This document shows positions 35,515-43,401 of a stretch of DNA of 64,000 nt, piece after piece; position 1 is the first letter of the stretch; every line of letters starts with the position of its first letter. A model generated the notes under the pieces. The model had not been told where the DNA came from, did not search any database, and was given only the letters and a program-made list of their open reading frames with translations. A program made the translations under genes and the position numbers. The DNA is taken from assembly GCA_003290465.1 (NCBI GenBank), contig CP030759.1, forward strand, positions 1,641,144 through 1,705,143, in the 5' to 3' direction. Source of the DNA: Candidatus Sumerlaea chitinivorans (lineage in GTDB: Bacteria; Sumerlaeota; Sumerlaeia; Sumerlaeales; Sumerlaeaceae).

Positions 35515-36957
35515 TCAGCCACTCATGAGCTTCGTGCGGATCAACTGATTCACGAGCTGTGGATTCGCTTTCCCTCGTGACTTTTTCATCACCTGACCAA
35601 CAAGCGCCTGGATAGTTTTTTCGTTTCCGGCGCGAATCTTCTCGGCCATATCGGGGTTTTCGGCAATCGCTTCATCCACCCACTTCTCGACTTCCCCTGT
35701 GTCGGACACCTGAACAAGACCCTCGGAGCGGACAATCTCTTCCGGATCCCGGCCAGTGTCCAGCGCCCGACTGAATACGCTTTTTGCGATTTTGCCGCTG
35801 ATCTTCCCCTCATCGATCATGCGGACAATTGCCGCGAGTCCTTCGGGTCGGAGAGGTAGTTCGCTGGCTTCGAGATCTCGCTCCCGGAGCTCTCGGAGCA
35901 CCTCCGTCATCATCCAATTGCTGAGCGCTTTCGGATTATTGTACGCGGCTAAGGCGCGCTCGTAGTAGGTCGCGACCTGTTTTGAGGCTGTGAGCACTTG
36001 GGCATCGTACTCCGGTAGCCCGAGCTGTTCCACAAATCGCCGACGCTTCTGCTCCTGCAACTCGGGGAGCGAAGCACGAACAGCCTCCCTCCATTCTGCG
36101 GGAATATGGATTTCCACGAGGTCAGGATCCGGGAAGTAACGGTAATCGTGGGCAAATTCCTTGGACCGCATCGCGCGCGTCTCACCGGCGGCTTCATCCC
36201 ACAGGCGCGTCTCCTGAACAACTTTACCCCCCGAAGCAAGGAGTTCGCTCTGGCGCCGCGTTTCGTACTCGATGCACTTCAGGGCGGTTTTCATGGAGTT
36301 CAGGTTCTTGATTTCCACCTTGGTGCCGAGCTTCGAACTCCCGCGTTCACGGACGCTGATATTGACCTCAAACCGCAAGCGCCCTTCCTGCATTTTGCAG
36401 TCGCTGACCTCGATGTACTCGAGCAGATTCTTCAGCGTCGTCATGTAGGCGAGCGCTTCGTCAGCGCTCTCCATGTCGGGCTCGCTCACAATCTCGATGA
36501 GGGGCGTTCCCGCACGGTTGAGGTCCACCAAAGAATAGTCTGCACCGGGGAGCTCAGGATGTAACAGTTTCCCGGCATCTTCCTCGAGATGGACGTTATT
36601 GATGCGCACGCGTTTTTTGCGATCACCAACAACTATCTCGATCCAACCGTTTGTGCCGAGGCACGCGTAGTTTTGCGAAATTTGGTAGTTCTTCGGCAGA
36701 TCGGGATAGTAGTAGTTTTTTCGATCGAACCACGTCCGTTCGCTAATTTCACAGTTGAGCGCCACGGCCGTGCGAATCGTATACTCAACCGCTTTGCGAT
36801 TCACGACGGGGAGCACGCCCGGCATCCCCAAACAGATGGGGCAAGTTTGCGTGTTTGGGGCAGAACCAAACTTCGTGGAACAGCCGCAGAAAATCTTGGT
36901 TTCTGTGGCAAGCTCCACGTGCACTTCCATACCGATTACGGGTTCGAACGTCGTCAT
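35515..36957 (-). CDS. gatB: Asp-tRNA(Asn)/Glu-tRNA(Gln) amidotransferase subunit B
   Basis: Kinase/amidation subunit of GatCAB, which converts mischarged Asp-tRNA-Asn or Glu-tRNA-Gln. The start VIGMEVHVELATETKIFCGC and the zinc-type CxC...CPICLGMPGVLPVVN are diagnostic, as is the block LVDLNRAGTPLIEIVSEPD. The tRNA-binding YqeY-like tail is complete through the C-terminus. ATG 36957 (TAAGGA immediately upstream) is preferred, though GTG 36969 is in frame. gatA and gatC are not in the window. The neighbour upstream is aceF on the same strand, 98 bp away. Confidence 0.97.
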   Translation of the reverse strand: MTTFEPVIGMEVHVELATETKIFCGCSTKFGSAPNTQTCPICLGMPGVLPVVNRKAVEYTIRTAVALNCEISERTWFDRKNYYYPDLPKNYQISQNYACLGTNGWIEIVVGDRKKRVRINNVHLEEDAGKLLHPELPGADYSLVDLNRAGTPLIEIVSEPDMESADEALAYMTTLKNLLEYIEVSDCKMQEGRLRFEVNISVRERGSSKLGTKVEIKNLNSMKTALKCIEYETRRQSELLASGGKVVQETRLWDEAAGETRAMRSKEFAHDYRYFPDPDLVEIHIPAEWREAVRASLPELQEQKRRRFVEQLGLPEYDAQVLTASKQVATYYERALAAYNNPKALSNWMMTEVLRELRERDLEASELPLRPEGLAAIVRMIDEGKISGKIAKSVFSRALDTGRDPEEIVRSEGLVQVSDTGEVEKWVDEAIAENPDMAEKIRAGNEKTIQALVGQVMKKSRGKANPQLVNQLIRTKLMSG

Positions 36958-37054
36958 GTCCTTACTCACACGTGTTTCGAAACAAAGAATGCAACCGACT
37001 TTGTGGGAGCGCAGGTGCGACTCGCGATTTGAGCACAGGCTTCAAGTCGGTTTG

Positions 37055-38731
37055 TCAGAACCCGAGGAACGTTGCCTCGAAGTTCTCGAGGACTTCTGCT
37101 ACCCGCACAATGAAGCGGGCCCCTTGGGCTCCATCAATAATGCGGTGATCGTAGCCAAGGACAAGCGGGAGATAGTCGCGGGCTGCAACTCCGCTCTCCG
37201 TGAGCACGACGCGCTTTGAGGCACGGCCCACGCCCAGAATCGCCACTTCGGGCGAATTGACAATTGGCGTGAAGTGGCCACCCCCAATGCTGCCCAAGTT
37301 CGAAATTGTAAAGGTACTTCCCCGCAGCTCCTCAATGGTCACTTTTCGATCGCGGGTGCGTTGAGCGAGCTGGGTGAGCTCAATGGCGAGCTCGACAATG
37401 CTCTTCTTGTCCACGTCGCGCACCACTGGCACAATAAGTCCGGCCTTCGTATCCACCGCGATCCCGAGGTGGTAGTAGTCCTTGTAGATAATCTCCTCGG
37501 CACGAGCGTCGTAACTCGAGTTGAATTCTGGGAACTCCTTGAGCGCAATCACGACCGCTTTCATCAGGAAGGGTGTGAGGGTCAGCGCGCCGCCCAGCTC
37601 TTTCACCCGCTCCCGATGACGTTTCTGGAGTTGGAGGAGCTCTGTGACGTCAGCCTCATGGAACTGGTGAACATGGGGAATTGTTAACCATGCTTGGGTC
37701 AAGTGCTCCGCGATCTTTCGCCGTACGCTGTCTGCTTTCACACGGCGGACGGGTCCCCACTGCGAAAAATCAGGAAGCTCAGGCGCCTGAACAGGCAGCG
37801 TCCCCGCTACCTGTGCTCCACCTCGCTTACGAACATATTCTTGAATGTAGGGGTCGAGATCCTCGATGAGGATGCGCCCGTTCTTTCCGCTTCCTTTCAC
37901 GCGCCGCAGATCAAGGCCGATTTCACGCGCGATGCGTCGCACGGCCGGCCCCGCGGGGATAAACTCATCCTCCGGCGTTACGGCGGGCGCCAATGGCTGG
38001 ACAGGCAATTCAAAAGGTTCGGCAACCGCTTTGGGTCCGGGCGAGCTACTCACCGCAAGTTTAGAGTCCCCGTCTGCTGCGGCAGCTGGTCGCGCATCTG
38101 GCGCCTCCTTGAGGGTCGGCTGAGTCTCGAGAGGAACGTCGGTTGCACTCTCCACAATCAGTAGCGTCTCGCCGACACGAACCTTGTCCCCCGGCTTGAC
38201 GAGGATTTCCTTCACGCGGCCACCGACCGGCGTGGGCACCGGCACAGTGGCTTTCTCCGATTCGAGCTCGATGATTGGATCGTCCGGCTGAATGAGATCG
38301 CCGACTTTTACAAGGACGTTTAGAACGTCGCCTGCCTCCACACCTTCGGCAAGGACAGGAAGTTTAATCTCCACCGGTTTTGCAGTGCCAGTGGCTTCCT
38401 GCACTGGTGCTGTAGGAGACAATTGTGTTTCATTCTTTGGCGATTCGGCCGTGGGCGGTGCGGCGGAGACCGTGGGCGGTGCGACGACTTCACCCGGTTC
38501 TTCTAATACAATTAAGGTCTCGCCGACGCGCACTTTGTCTCCTGCTTTCACGAGGACTTCTTTGACTCGTCCACCTACAGGCGAGGGGACTGGAACCGTG
38601 GCTTTTTCGGACTCCAGCTCCACGATTGGGTCGTCGGGTTGGATGACGTCCCCGGGTTTCACGAGCACATTTAGTACATCCCCAGACTCTACGCCCTCGG
38701 CTAACACGGGTAATTTGATTTCGATCGCCAT
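37055..38731 (-). CDS. aceF: pyruvate dehydrogenase E2, dihydrolipoamide acetyltransferase with two lipoyl domains
   Basis: 558 residues. Two tandem lipoyl domains (about residues 2-80 and 119-196, roughly 87 percent identical) carry lipoylated lysines K43 and K160 in the ESEKAT loops. A Pro/Ala-rich linker leads to the peripheral subunit-binding domain (PAVRRIAREIGLDLRRVKGSG) and a catalytic domain with DHRIIDG at the C-terminus. It transfers acetyl groups from E1 to CoA. The gene is 96 bp downstream of aceE. E3 (lpd) is absent from the window. Protein type by association with the homodimeric E1 next door is acetyl-specific. Confidence 0.96.
   Translation of the reverse strand: MAIEIKLPVLAEGVESGDVLNVLVKPGDVIQPDDPIVELESEKATVPVPSPVGGRVKEVLVKAGDKVRVGETLIVLEEPGEVVAPPTVSAAPPTAESPKNETQLSPTAPVQEATGTAKPVEIKLPVLAEGVEAGDVLNVLVKVGDLIQPDDPIIELESEKATVPVPTPVGGRVKEILVKPGDKVRVGETLLIVESATDVPLETQPTLKEAPDARPAAAADGDSKLAVSSSPGPKAVAEPFELPVQPLAPAVTPEDEFIPAGPAVRRIAREIGLDLRRVKGSGKNGRILIEDLDPYIQEYVRKRGGAQVAGTLPVQAPELPDFSQWGPVRRVKADSVRRKIAEHLTQAWLTIPHVHQFHEADVTELLQLQKRHRERVKELGGALTLTPFLMKAVVIALKEFPEFNSSYDARAEEIIYKDYYHLGIAVDTKAGLIVPVVRDVDKKSIVELAIELTQLAQRTRDRKVTIEELRGSTFTISNLGSIGGGHFTPIVNSPEVAILGVGRASKRVVLTESGVAARDYLPLVLGYDHRIIDGAQGARFIVRVAEVLENFEATFLGF
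38144..38731 (-). repeat. tandem duplication of the lipoyl-domain coding segment in aceF
   Basis: Two roughly 235-base segments (about 38497-38731 and 38144-38380) encode lipoyl domains that differ at about ten of 77 positions. They are separated by a linker of about 38 residues. The similarity suggests recent internal duplication or ongoing gene conversion. Confidence 0.8.
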
Positions 38732-38827
38732 AATCCCTTGCTCTCTCTTCACCAAGTTTCTCTGCAATTCTTCTGAAACGCGACGCGCTTCTGGCTCAAA
38801 CTCATGCTCATCGCTAAAACCAAGTAA

Positions 38828-41521
38828 TCAGGCGAACAAGGAGAAGCCTTGCTCTGGGTCCACGCCGAGATCTTCGATGGCTTTCTTCACGACCGAAGGC
38901 TTAATCTCACCACGCTCAGCCAAACGCGCAAGCACGGCAACCACCACATGCGGCGCGTCAATCTCAAAGAACCGGCGGAGGTCTTCGCGCGTGTCGCTAC
39001 GGCCGAAGCCATCGGTGCCCAATGACAATAATCCGCCGGGCACCCACTTTGCGATTTGGTCCGGTACCATCCGCATGCTGTCACTAACCGCCACGAAAGG
39101 TCCTTCCTCAGGCTCGAGAATCTGCTCGAGATAGGATTTCTTGCGAGTCTTCGCCGTTGGATGCAGCATGTTCCACCGCTCGGCTTCCATTGCGCCGTAG
39201 CGGAGGCGTTTGTAGCTGGTCGCGCTCCACACGTCGGCGCTCACGTGATAGCGTTCTGCCAAAATCTGCTGGGCAGCCAGTGCGGAATTGATGGCACTGA
39301 AATCGCCGATAATGTGAGCTTTGTACTTTGCTTTGTCGGGCCCTTTTTGGAATTTGTAGAGGCCTTCGAGCACGCCCTCTTCTACGCCCTCAGCCATCGG
39401 CGGCTGCACATAATTTTCGTTCCCAAGCGTGAGGTAGTAGAACACGTCCTCTTGCTTCTCGAACATTCGCTTCATGCCGTCTTGCAGGATGAGGGCGATT
39501 TCGTAGGCGAAGGCGGGATGATAACAGAGTAGATTCGGCACCGTGGACGCAAGAACGTGGCTGTGGCCGTCCTGATGCTGGAGCCCTTCGCCGTTGAGTG
39601 TCGTGCGGCCAGCCGTCGCGCCCAGCAAGAAACCGCGCACGCGCATGTCAGCTGCTGCCCAAATCAGGTCCCCAACACGCTGGAAACCAAACATCGAGTA
39701 GTAGATGAAGAACGGCATCATCGTGACGCCGTAATTCGCGTACGCAGTGCCGGCAGCGATGAAGCTCGACATGCTTCCCGCTTCCGTAATCCCCTCTTCC
39801 AGAATCTGCCCGTCCTTTTTCTCAAGGTAGTAGAGCAGCTGGTCACGGTCCACCGGCTCGTAGAGCTGGCCAACATGCGAGTAAATTCCGTACTGCCGGA
39901 ACAGGGCTTCCATTCCAAAGGTGCGCGCCTCATCCGGAATGATGGGGACGATGAAACGTCCAAAGTCTTTGTTGCCCAACAAGTGACTTAGCATGCGCAC
40001 GAAAGCCATGGTGGTGGAAACTTCGCGCCCCTCGCTGCCCGTAAAGAAGGTGGCAAAGTACTCACGCTCGGGCATCTGAAGAGGTGGTGCGGTCACGACC
40101 CGAGCCGGCACGTGCCCCCCCAACGCCTTGCGGCGCTCCTTGAGGTAGCGTTCCTCAGGGCTTCCCTCAGGCAGGCGAATGAATGGCAGGTCATCTATTT
40201 CTTCGTCCGGAACCGGGATATTGAAGCGGTCGCGGAACTCCCGAAGTTCCTGCTCGTTGAGCTTCTTTTGCTGGTGTGAGATATTGCGACCTTCGCCAGC
40301 CTCTCCCAGACCGTAGCCTTTGACGGTCTTTGCGAGGATGACGGTGGGTTGCCCTTTGTGCTCCACGGCAGCTTTGTAGGCGGCATAAACCTTCTGAGGA
40401 TCCAGCCCGCCGCGGCGCAGTTTTTCAAGCTCCTCGTCGCTCATGTCCTTCACGAGCTCGAGAAGCTCGGGATACTTGCCAAAGAAATGCTTCCGGATAT
40501 AAGCGCCGTCCGCTATCGAGAATCGCTGGTACTCGCCATCCACGCATTCTTCCATGCGCTTGATGAGAAGGCCAGTCTTGTCGCGCTCGAGCAACCGGTC
40601 CCAGTCTGATCCCCAAATGACCTTGATGACATTCCATCCCGCCCCACGGAAAGCGGCCTCGAGCTCCTGAATGATCTTGCCATTGCCGCGCACGGGGCCG
40701 TCGAGCCGCTGGAGGTTGCAGTTGATCACGAAGATCAAGTTGTCGAGCTTTTCGCGCGATGCGAGCGTGATGGCGCCAAGGGTCTCAGGCTCATCGCATT
40801 CTCCATCCCCGAGAAACGCCCAGACCTTGGTCTGGCTTGTGTCGAGGATGCCGCGATCCTGCAGGTACCGGTTGAAACGCGCATGATAAATTGCCATGAT
40901 CGGCCCAAGGCCCATCGAAACCGTTGGGAACTGCCAGAAACCCGGCATGAGCCAAGGATGCGGGTAAGAGGACAACCCGCCATCTTTTTGGAGCTCGCGG
41001 CGGAAATTATGGAGCTGTTTCGCGTTCAGCCGCCCTTCGATATAAGCCCGCGCATAAATACCGGGCGCCGCATGCCCTTGGAAAAAGACCATATCGCCCG
41101 CCGTTCCCGGGCGCCGGCCCCGAAAGAAGTGATTGAACCCGACTTCGTATAGGGTTGCCGCGCTTGCGAAAGTGGAAATGTGGCCGCCGAGACCGGGATG
41201 CAGACGGTTGGCTTTCACAACCATGGCAAGCGCATTCCACCGAACATAACTCTTGATTCGCCGTTCGATGGCACGGTCGCCGGGATAGGGTGGCTCCGCT
41301 TCTTTTGGAATCGTGTTAATGTAGGGTGTATTGGCCGTGAAAGGGATCTTCACGCCCCACAGGTGGGCAGCATCCGCAAGGGCCTTGAGCAGCTTCTCCA
41401 CATGCTCAGGACCTTCGACCGCCAATTCGTATTTCAAGGCTTCTAACCACTCTTGAAAAGCAAGGCTTTCCAAGTTCTGGGATTTCGTCTCGTTTTCGAC
41501 AAGTACCGTTTCGTTCGTCAT
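38828..41521 (-). CDS. aceE: pyruvate dehydrogenase E1 component, homodimeric type
   Basis: 897 residues, close to E. coli AceE (887). The ThDP-binding motif GDGECDEPE starts near residue 236 and ends in NCNLQRLDGPV; HQDGHSHVLAST is the conserved C-terminal-domain block. It decarboxylates pyruvate and acetylates lipoyl groups on E2. ATG 41521 with AGGAA upstream is chosen over an in-frame start at 41557. Operon order is aceE-aceF; the divergent lplA-like gene starts 109 bp away, so the machine and its lipoylation enzyme are divergently arranged. Confidence 0.97.
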   Translation of the reverse strand: MTNETVLVENETKSQNLESLAFQEWLEALKYELAVEGPEHVEKLLKALADAAHLWGVKIPFTANTPYINTIPKEAEPPYPGDRAIERRIKSYVRWNALAMVVKANRLHPGLGGHISTFASAATLYEVGFNHFFRGRRPGTAGDMVFFQGHAAPGIYARAYIEGRLNAKQLHNFRRELQKDGGLSSYPHPWLMPGFWQFPTVSMGLGPIMAIYHARFNRYLQDRGILDTSQTKVWAFLGDGECDEPETLGAITLASREKLDNLIFVINCNLQRLDGPVRGNGKIIQELEAAFRGAGWNVIKVIWGSDWDRLLERDKTGLLIKRMEECVDGEYQRFSIADGAYIRKHFFGKYPELLELVKDMSDEELEKLRRGGLDPQKVYAAYKAAVEHKGQPTVILAKTVKGYGLGEAGEGRNISHQQKKLNEQELREFRDRFNIPVPDEEIDDLPFIRLPEGSPEERYLKERRKALGGHVPARVVTAPPLQMPEREYFATFFTGSEGREVSTTMAFVRMLSHLLGNKDFGRFIVPIIPDEARTFGMEALFRQYGIYSHVGQLYEPVDRDQLLYYLEKKDGQILEEGITEAGSMSSFIAAGTAYANYGVTMMPFFIYYSMFGFQRVGDLIWAAADMRVRGFLLGATAGRTTLNGEGLQHQDGHSHVLASTVPNLLCYHPAFAYEIALILQDGMKRMFEKQEDVFYYLTLGNENYVQPPMAEGVEEGVLEGLYKFQKGPDKAKYKAHIIGDFSAINSALAAQQILAERYHVSADVWSATSYKRLRYGAMEAERWNMLHPTAKTRKKSYLEQILEPEEGPFVAVSDSMRMVPDQIAKWVPGGLLSLGTDGFGRSDTREDLRRFFEIDAPHVVVAVLARLAERGEIKPSVVKKAIEDLGVDPEQGFSLFA

Positions 41522-41630
41522 TTCGAGTTCCTGATAGTGTACGTGTTTCGACTTCATTTCCAGTGAATTTGGTACTACGGTCGAGTACCTTTGGAAAAAA
41601 CCAGTACAGCGAGAGTTCTATTTTGTACCG

Positions 41631-42374
41631 ATGCAAATACTTGATTTGACCCTTGGGACACCCGAGGAAAACTTGGCACTGGAGGAAGCGCTCTTGGAAG
41701 AAGCGGAGGCGCTTGCAGCGGAGGGGGTCGTCTTAGAGGATGGAGCGGGCGAAGTGATGCGGTTATGGGAAAGCCCGTCTTACTTCGTTGTGGTGGGCGC
41801 CGGCGGAAGTGTCGAGCACGACGTTTTCTCTTTAGAATGTAAAAACGCTGGAATCCCAATCCTACGACGGATCAGTGGGGGGGGGACTGTGCTGCAAGGG
41901 CCCGGGTGCTTGAATTACTCGTTGGTGCTTCGGATTACCACTCACACCCAGTGTGCGGACGTCACGGCCACAAACCGTTATGTCCTTGGCCGGGTACAGC
42001 AGGCACTGCGCCCCATAGTTGGTCCCGTGGAGATTCGGGGAATTAGCGACCTAGCCCTTGGGGGTAAGAAGTTTGGTGGCAGTGCGCAACGGCGGCGGCG
42101 GCACTGCATCCTTTTCCACGGCACCCTACTTTACGGCTTCGATTTGCCGCTGATTTCAAAGTATCTGCGACAACCTACTAAAACACCTGACTACCGTGCA
42201 GGTCGCGCCCACATGGAATTTCTTACAAATGTGGCGGCGGAGGCGGAGGCACTCAAGTATGCGCTTCGATGTGAATGGAACGCTCAGCAGCCGTATCGAG
42301 GCAAGGCGCTTGAGCTCGTGCCCGATCTTGTGAAGACCCGCTATGGGACCAATGAATGGAATTTCCGCTTCTGA
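41631..42374 (+). CDS. lplA: lipoate-protein ligase A / lipoyl transferase family protein
   Basis: 247 residues of the BPL/LplA/LipB fold. RRISGGGTVLQGPGCLNYSLV is the lipoyl-AMP binding loop signature, and DLALGGKKFGGSAQRRRR contains the key lysine (K146/K147), matching LplA Lys133. It attaches lipoate to E2 subunits and H-protein. Its divergent position against aceE-aceF, which encodes two lipoyl domains, supports this job. It lacks an obvious C-terminal accessory domain, so it could be an octanoyl transferase (LipM/LipL type). Ribosome binding site is weak. Confidence 0.85.
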   Translation: MQILDLTLGTPEENLALEEALLEEAEALAAEGVVLEDGAGEVMRLWESPSYFVVVGAGGSVEHDVFSLECKNAGIPILRRISGGGTVLQGPGCLNYSLVLRITTHTQCADVTATNRYVLGRVQQALRPIVGPVEIRGISDLALGGKKFGGSAQRRRRHCILFHGTLLYGFDLPLISKYLRQPTKTPDYRAGRAHMEFLTNVAAEAEALKYALRCEWNAQQPYRGKALELVPDLVKTRYGTNEWNFRF

Positions 42375-42485
42375 CGAAGTTTTGACGCGCTGGGAATCGT
42401 AAGTCGCATAACGAAATGTTGATTGTATCTCAGGTTGGTCCTGTTTTAGAGAAGTAGGTCAATCCACAACACGGGAGATGAACCG

Positions 42486-43280
42486 ATGTCGGATCTGAAG
42501 AAACGCATCTGGGCAGCCTTGCGAAAAGAGGTCGAGGAAGACGCAGCCAGCGAGCCGATCCTTGCCAGCTTTCTGCACGCGGTGGTGTTGAATCACAAGA
42601 CGTTCGAGGAGGCTTTGAGCTTTCATTTGGCGTCGAAGCTGGCGAGTCAGACGCTACACGCGATCGCGCTGCGCGATGTCATGTACAACGCGCACCGAGA
42701 GGATCCTGAAATTGCTCATGCAGGGATCGTGGATCTGAAGGCGGTGAAAGAGCGTGACCCAGCGTGCCGCGGCTACTCGACGCCTTTCCTCTATTTCAAA
42801 GGCTACCATGCGTTGCAAGCTTATCGGATCGCCCACCACTTGTGGAAACAAAACCGCAAAGCGTTGGCGCTTCAGCTCCAAAGCCGGATTTCTGAGGTTT
42901 TTGGTGTCGATATTCATCCTGCAGCCCGAATTGGGAAGGGCATCCTAATGGACCACGCGACTGGGATCGTCATTGGCGAGACCGCGGTCGTGGAGGACGA
43001 CGTTTCGATGCTTCATGGCGTCACGCTGGGTGGTACGGGAAAAGAAACAGGCGATCGACATCCCAAGGTGCGGCGTGGCGTGCTGTTGGGTGTTGGGGCA
43101 ATCGTACTTGGCAACATTGAAATTGGAGAGGGAGCCAAAGTTGGTGGTGGGAGTGTGGTCCTTCACCCGGTGCCACCCCACACCACGGTCGTCGGCGTGC
43201 CGGCCCGCGTGGTGGGCAAGACTTCCGTCGCAGCGCCATCCAAGGTCATGGATCACCGCATCGAAGAGAACTCTAATTAA
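42486..43280 (+). CDS. cysE: serine O-acetyltransferase
   Basis: 264-residue hexapeptide-repeat enzyme that acetylates serine for cysteine synthesis. The N-terminal helical domain (residues 1-140) and the left-handed beta-helix with MDHATGIVIGETAVVEDDVSMLHGVTLGGTGKE are diagnostic; the histidines of MDHAT and MLHGVT are the active-site region. The C-terminal tail (KTSVAAPSKVMDHRIEENSN), used in other species to bind CysK, is present. ATG 42486 follows GGGAGATGAACCG. No cysK is adjacent. Confidence 0.96.
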   Translation: MSDLKKRIWAALRKEVEEDAASEPILASFLHAVVLNHKTFEEALSFHLASKLASQTLHAIALRDVMYNAHREDPEIAHAGIVDLKAVKERDPACRGYSTPFLYFKGYHALQAYRIAHHLWKQNRKALALQLQSRISEVFGVDIHPAARIGKGILMDHATGIVIGETAVVEDDVSMLHGVTLGGTGKETGDRHPKVRRGVLLGVGAIVLGNIEIGEGAKVGGGSVVLHPVPPHTTVVGVPARVVGKTSVAAPSKVMDHRIEENSN

Positions 43281-43308
43281 TGTGAAAACGCGCCGTGGCG
43301 GAAAACTG

Positions 43309-43338
43309 TGGACGAACCCCAGCTCGCTCACCTATAAA
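43309..43338 (+). promoter_or_regulatory. candidate promoter for the Mo-enzyme subunit gene
   Basis: TGGACG, 18 bases, TATAAA, 64 bases before the ATG at 43402. No molybdenum-cofactor riboswitch is visible in the 121-base gap. Confidence 0.4.
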
Positions 43339-43401
43339 AGAATGTTATCCGCAAGGGTAAGAGGATGATGTGCCCATGCATTTGCGCAAGGATGGTTTGG
43401 T

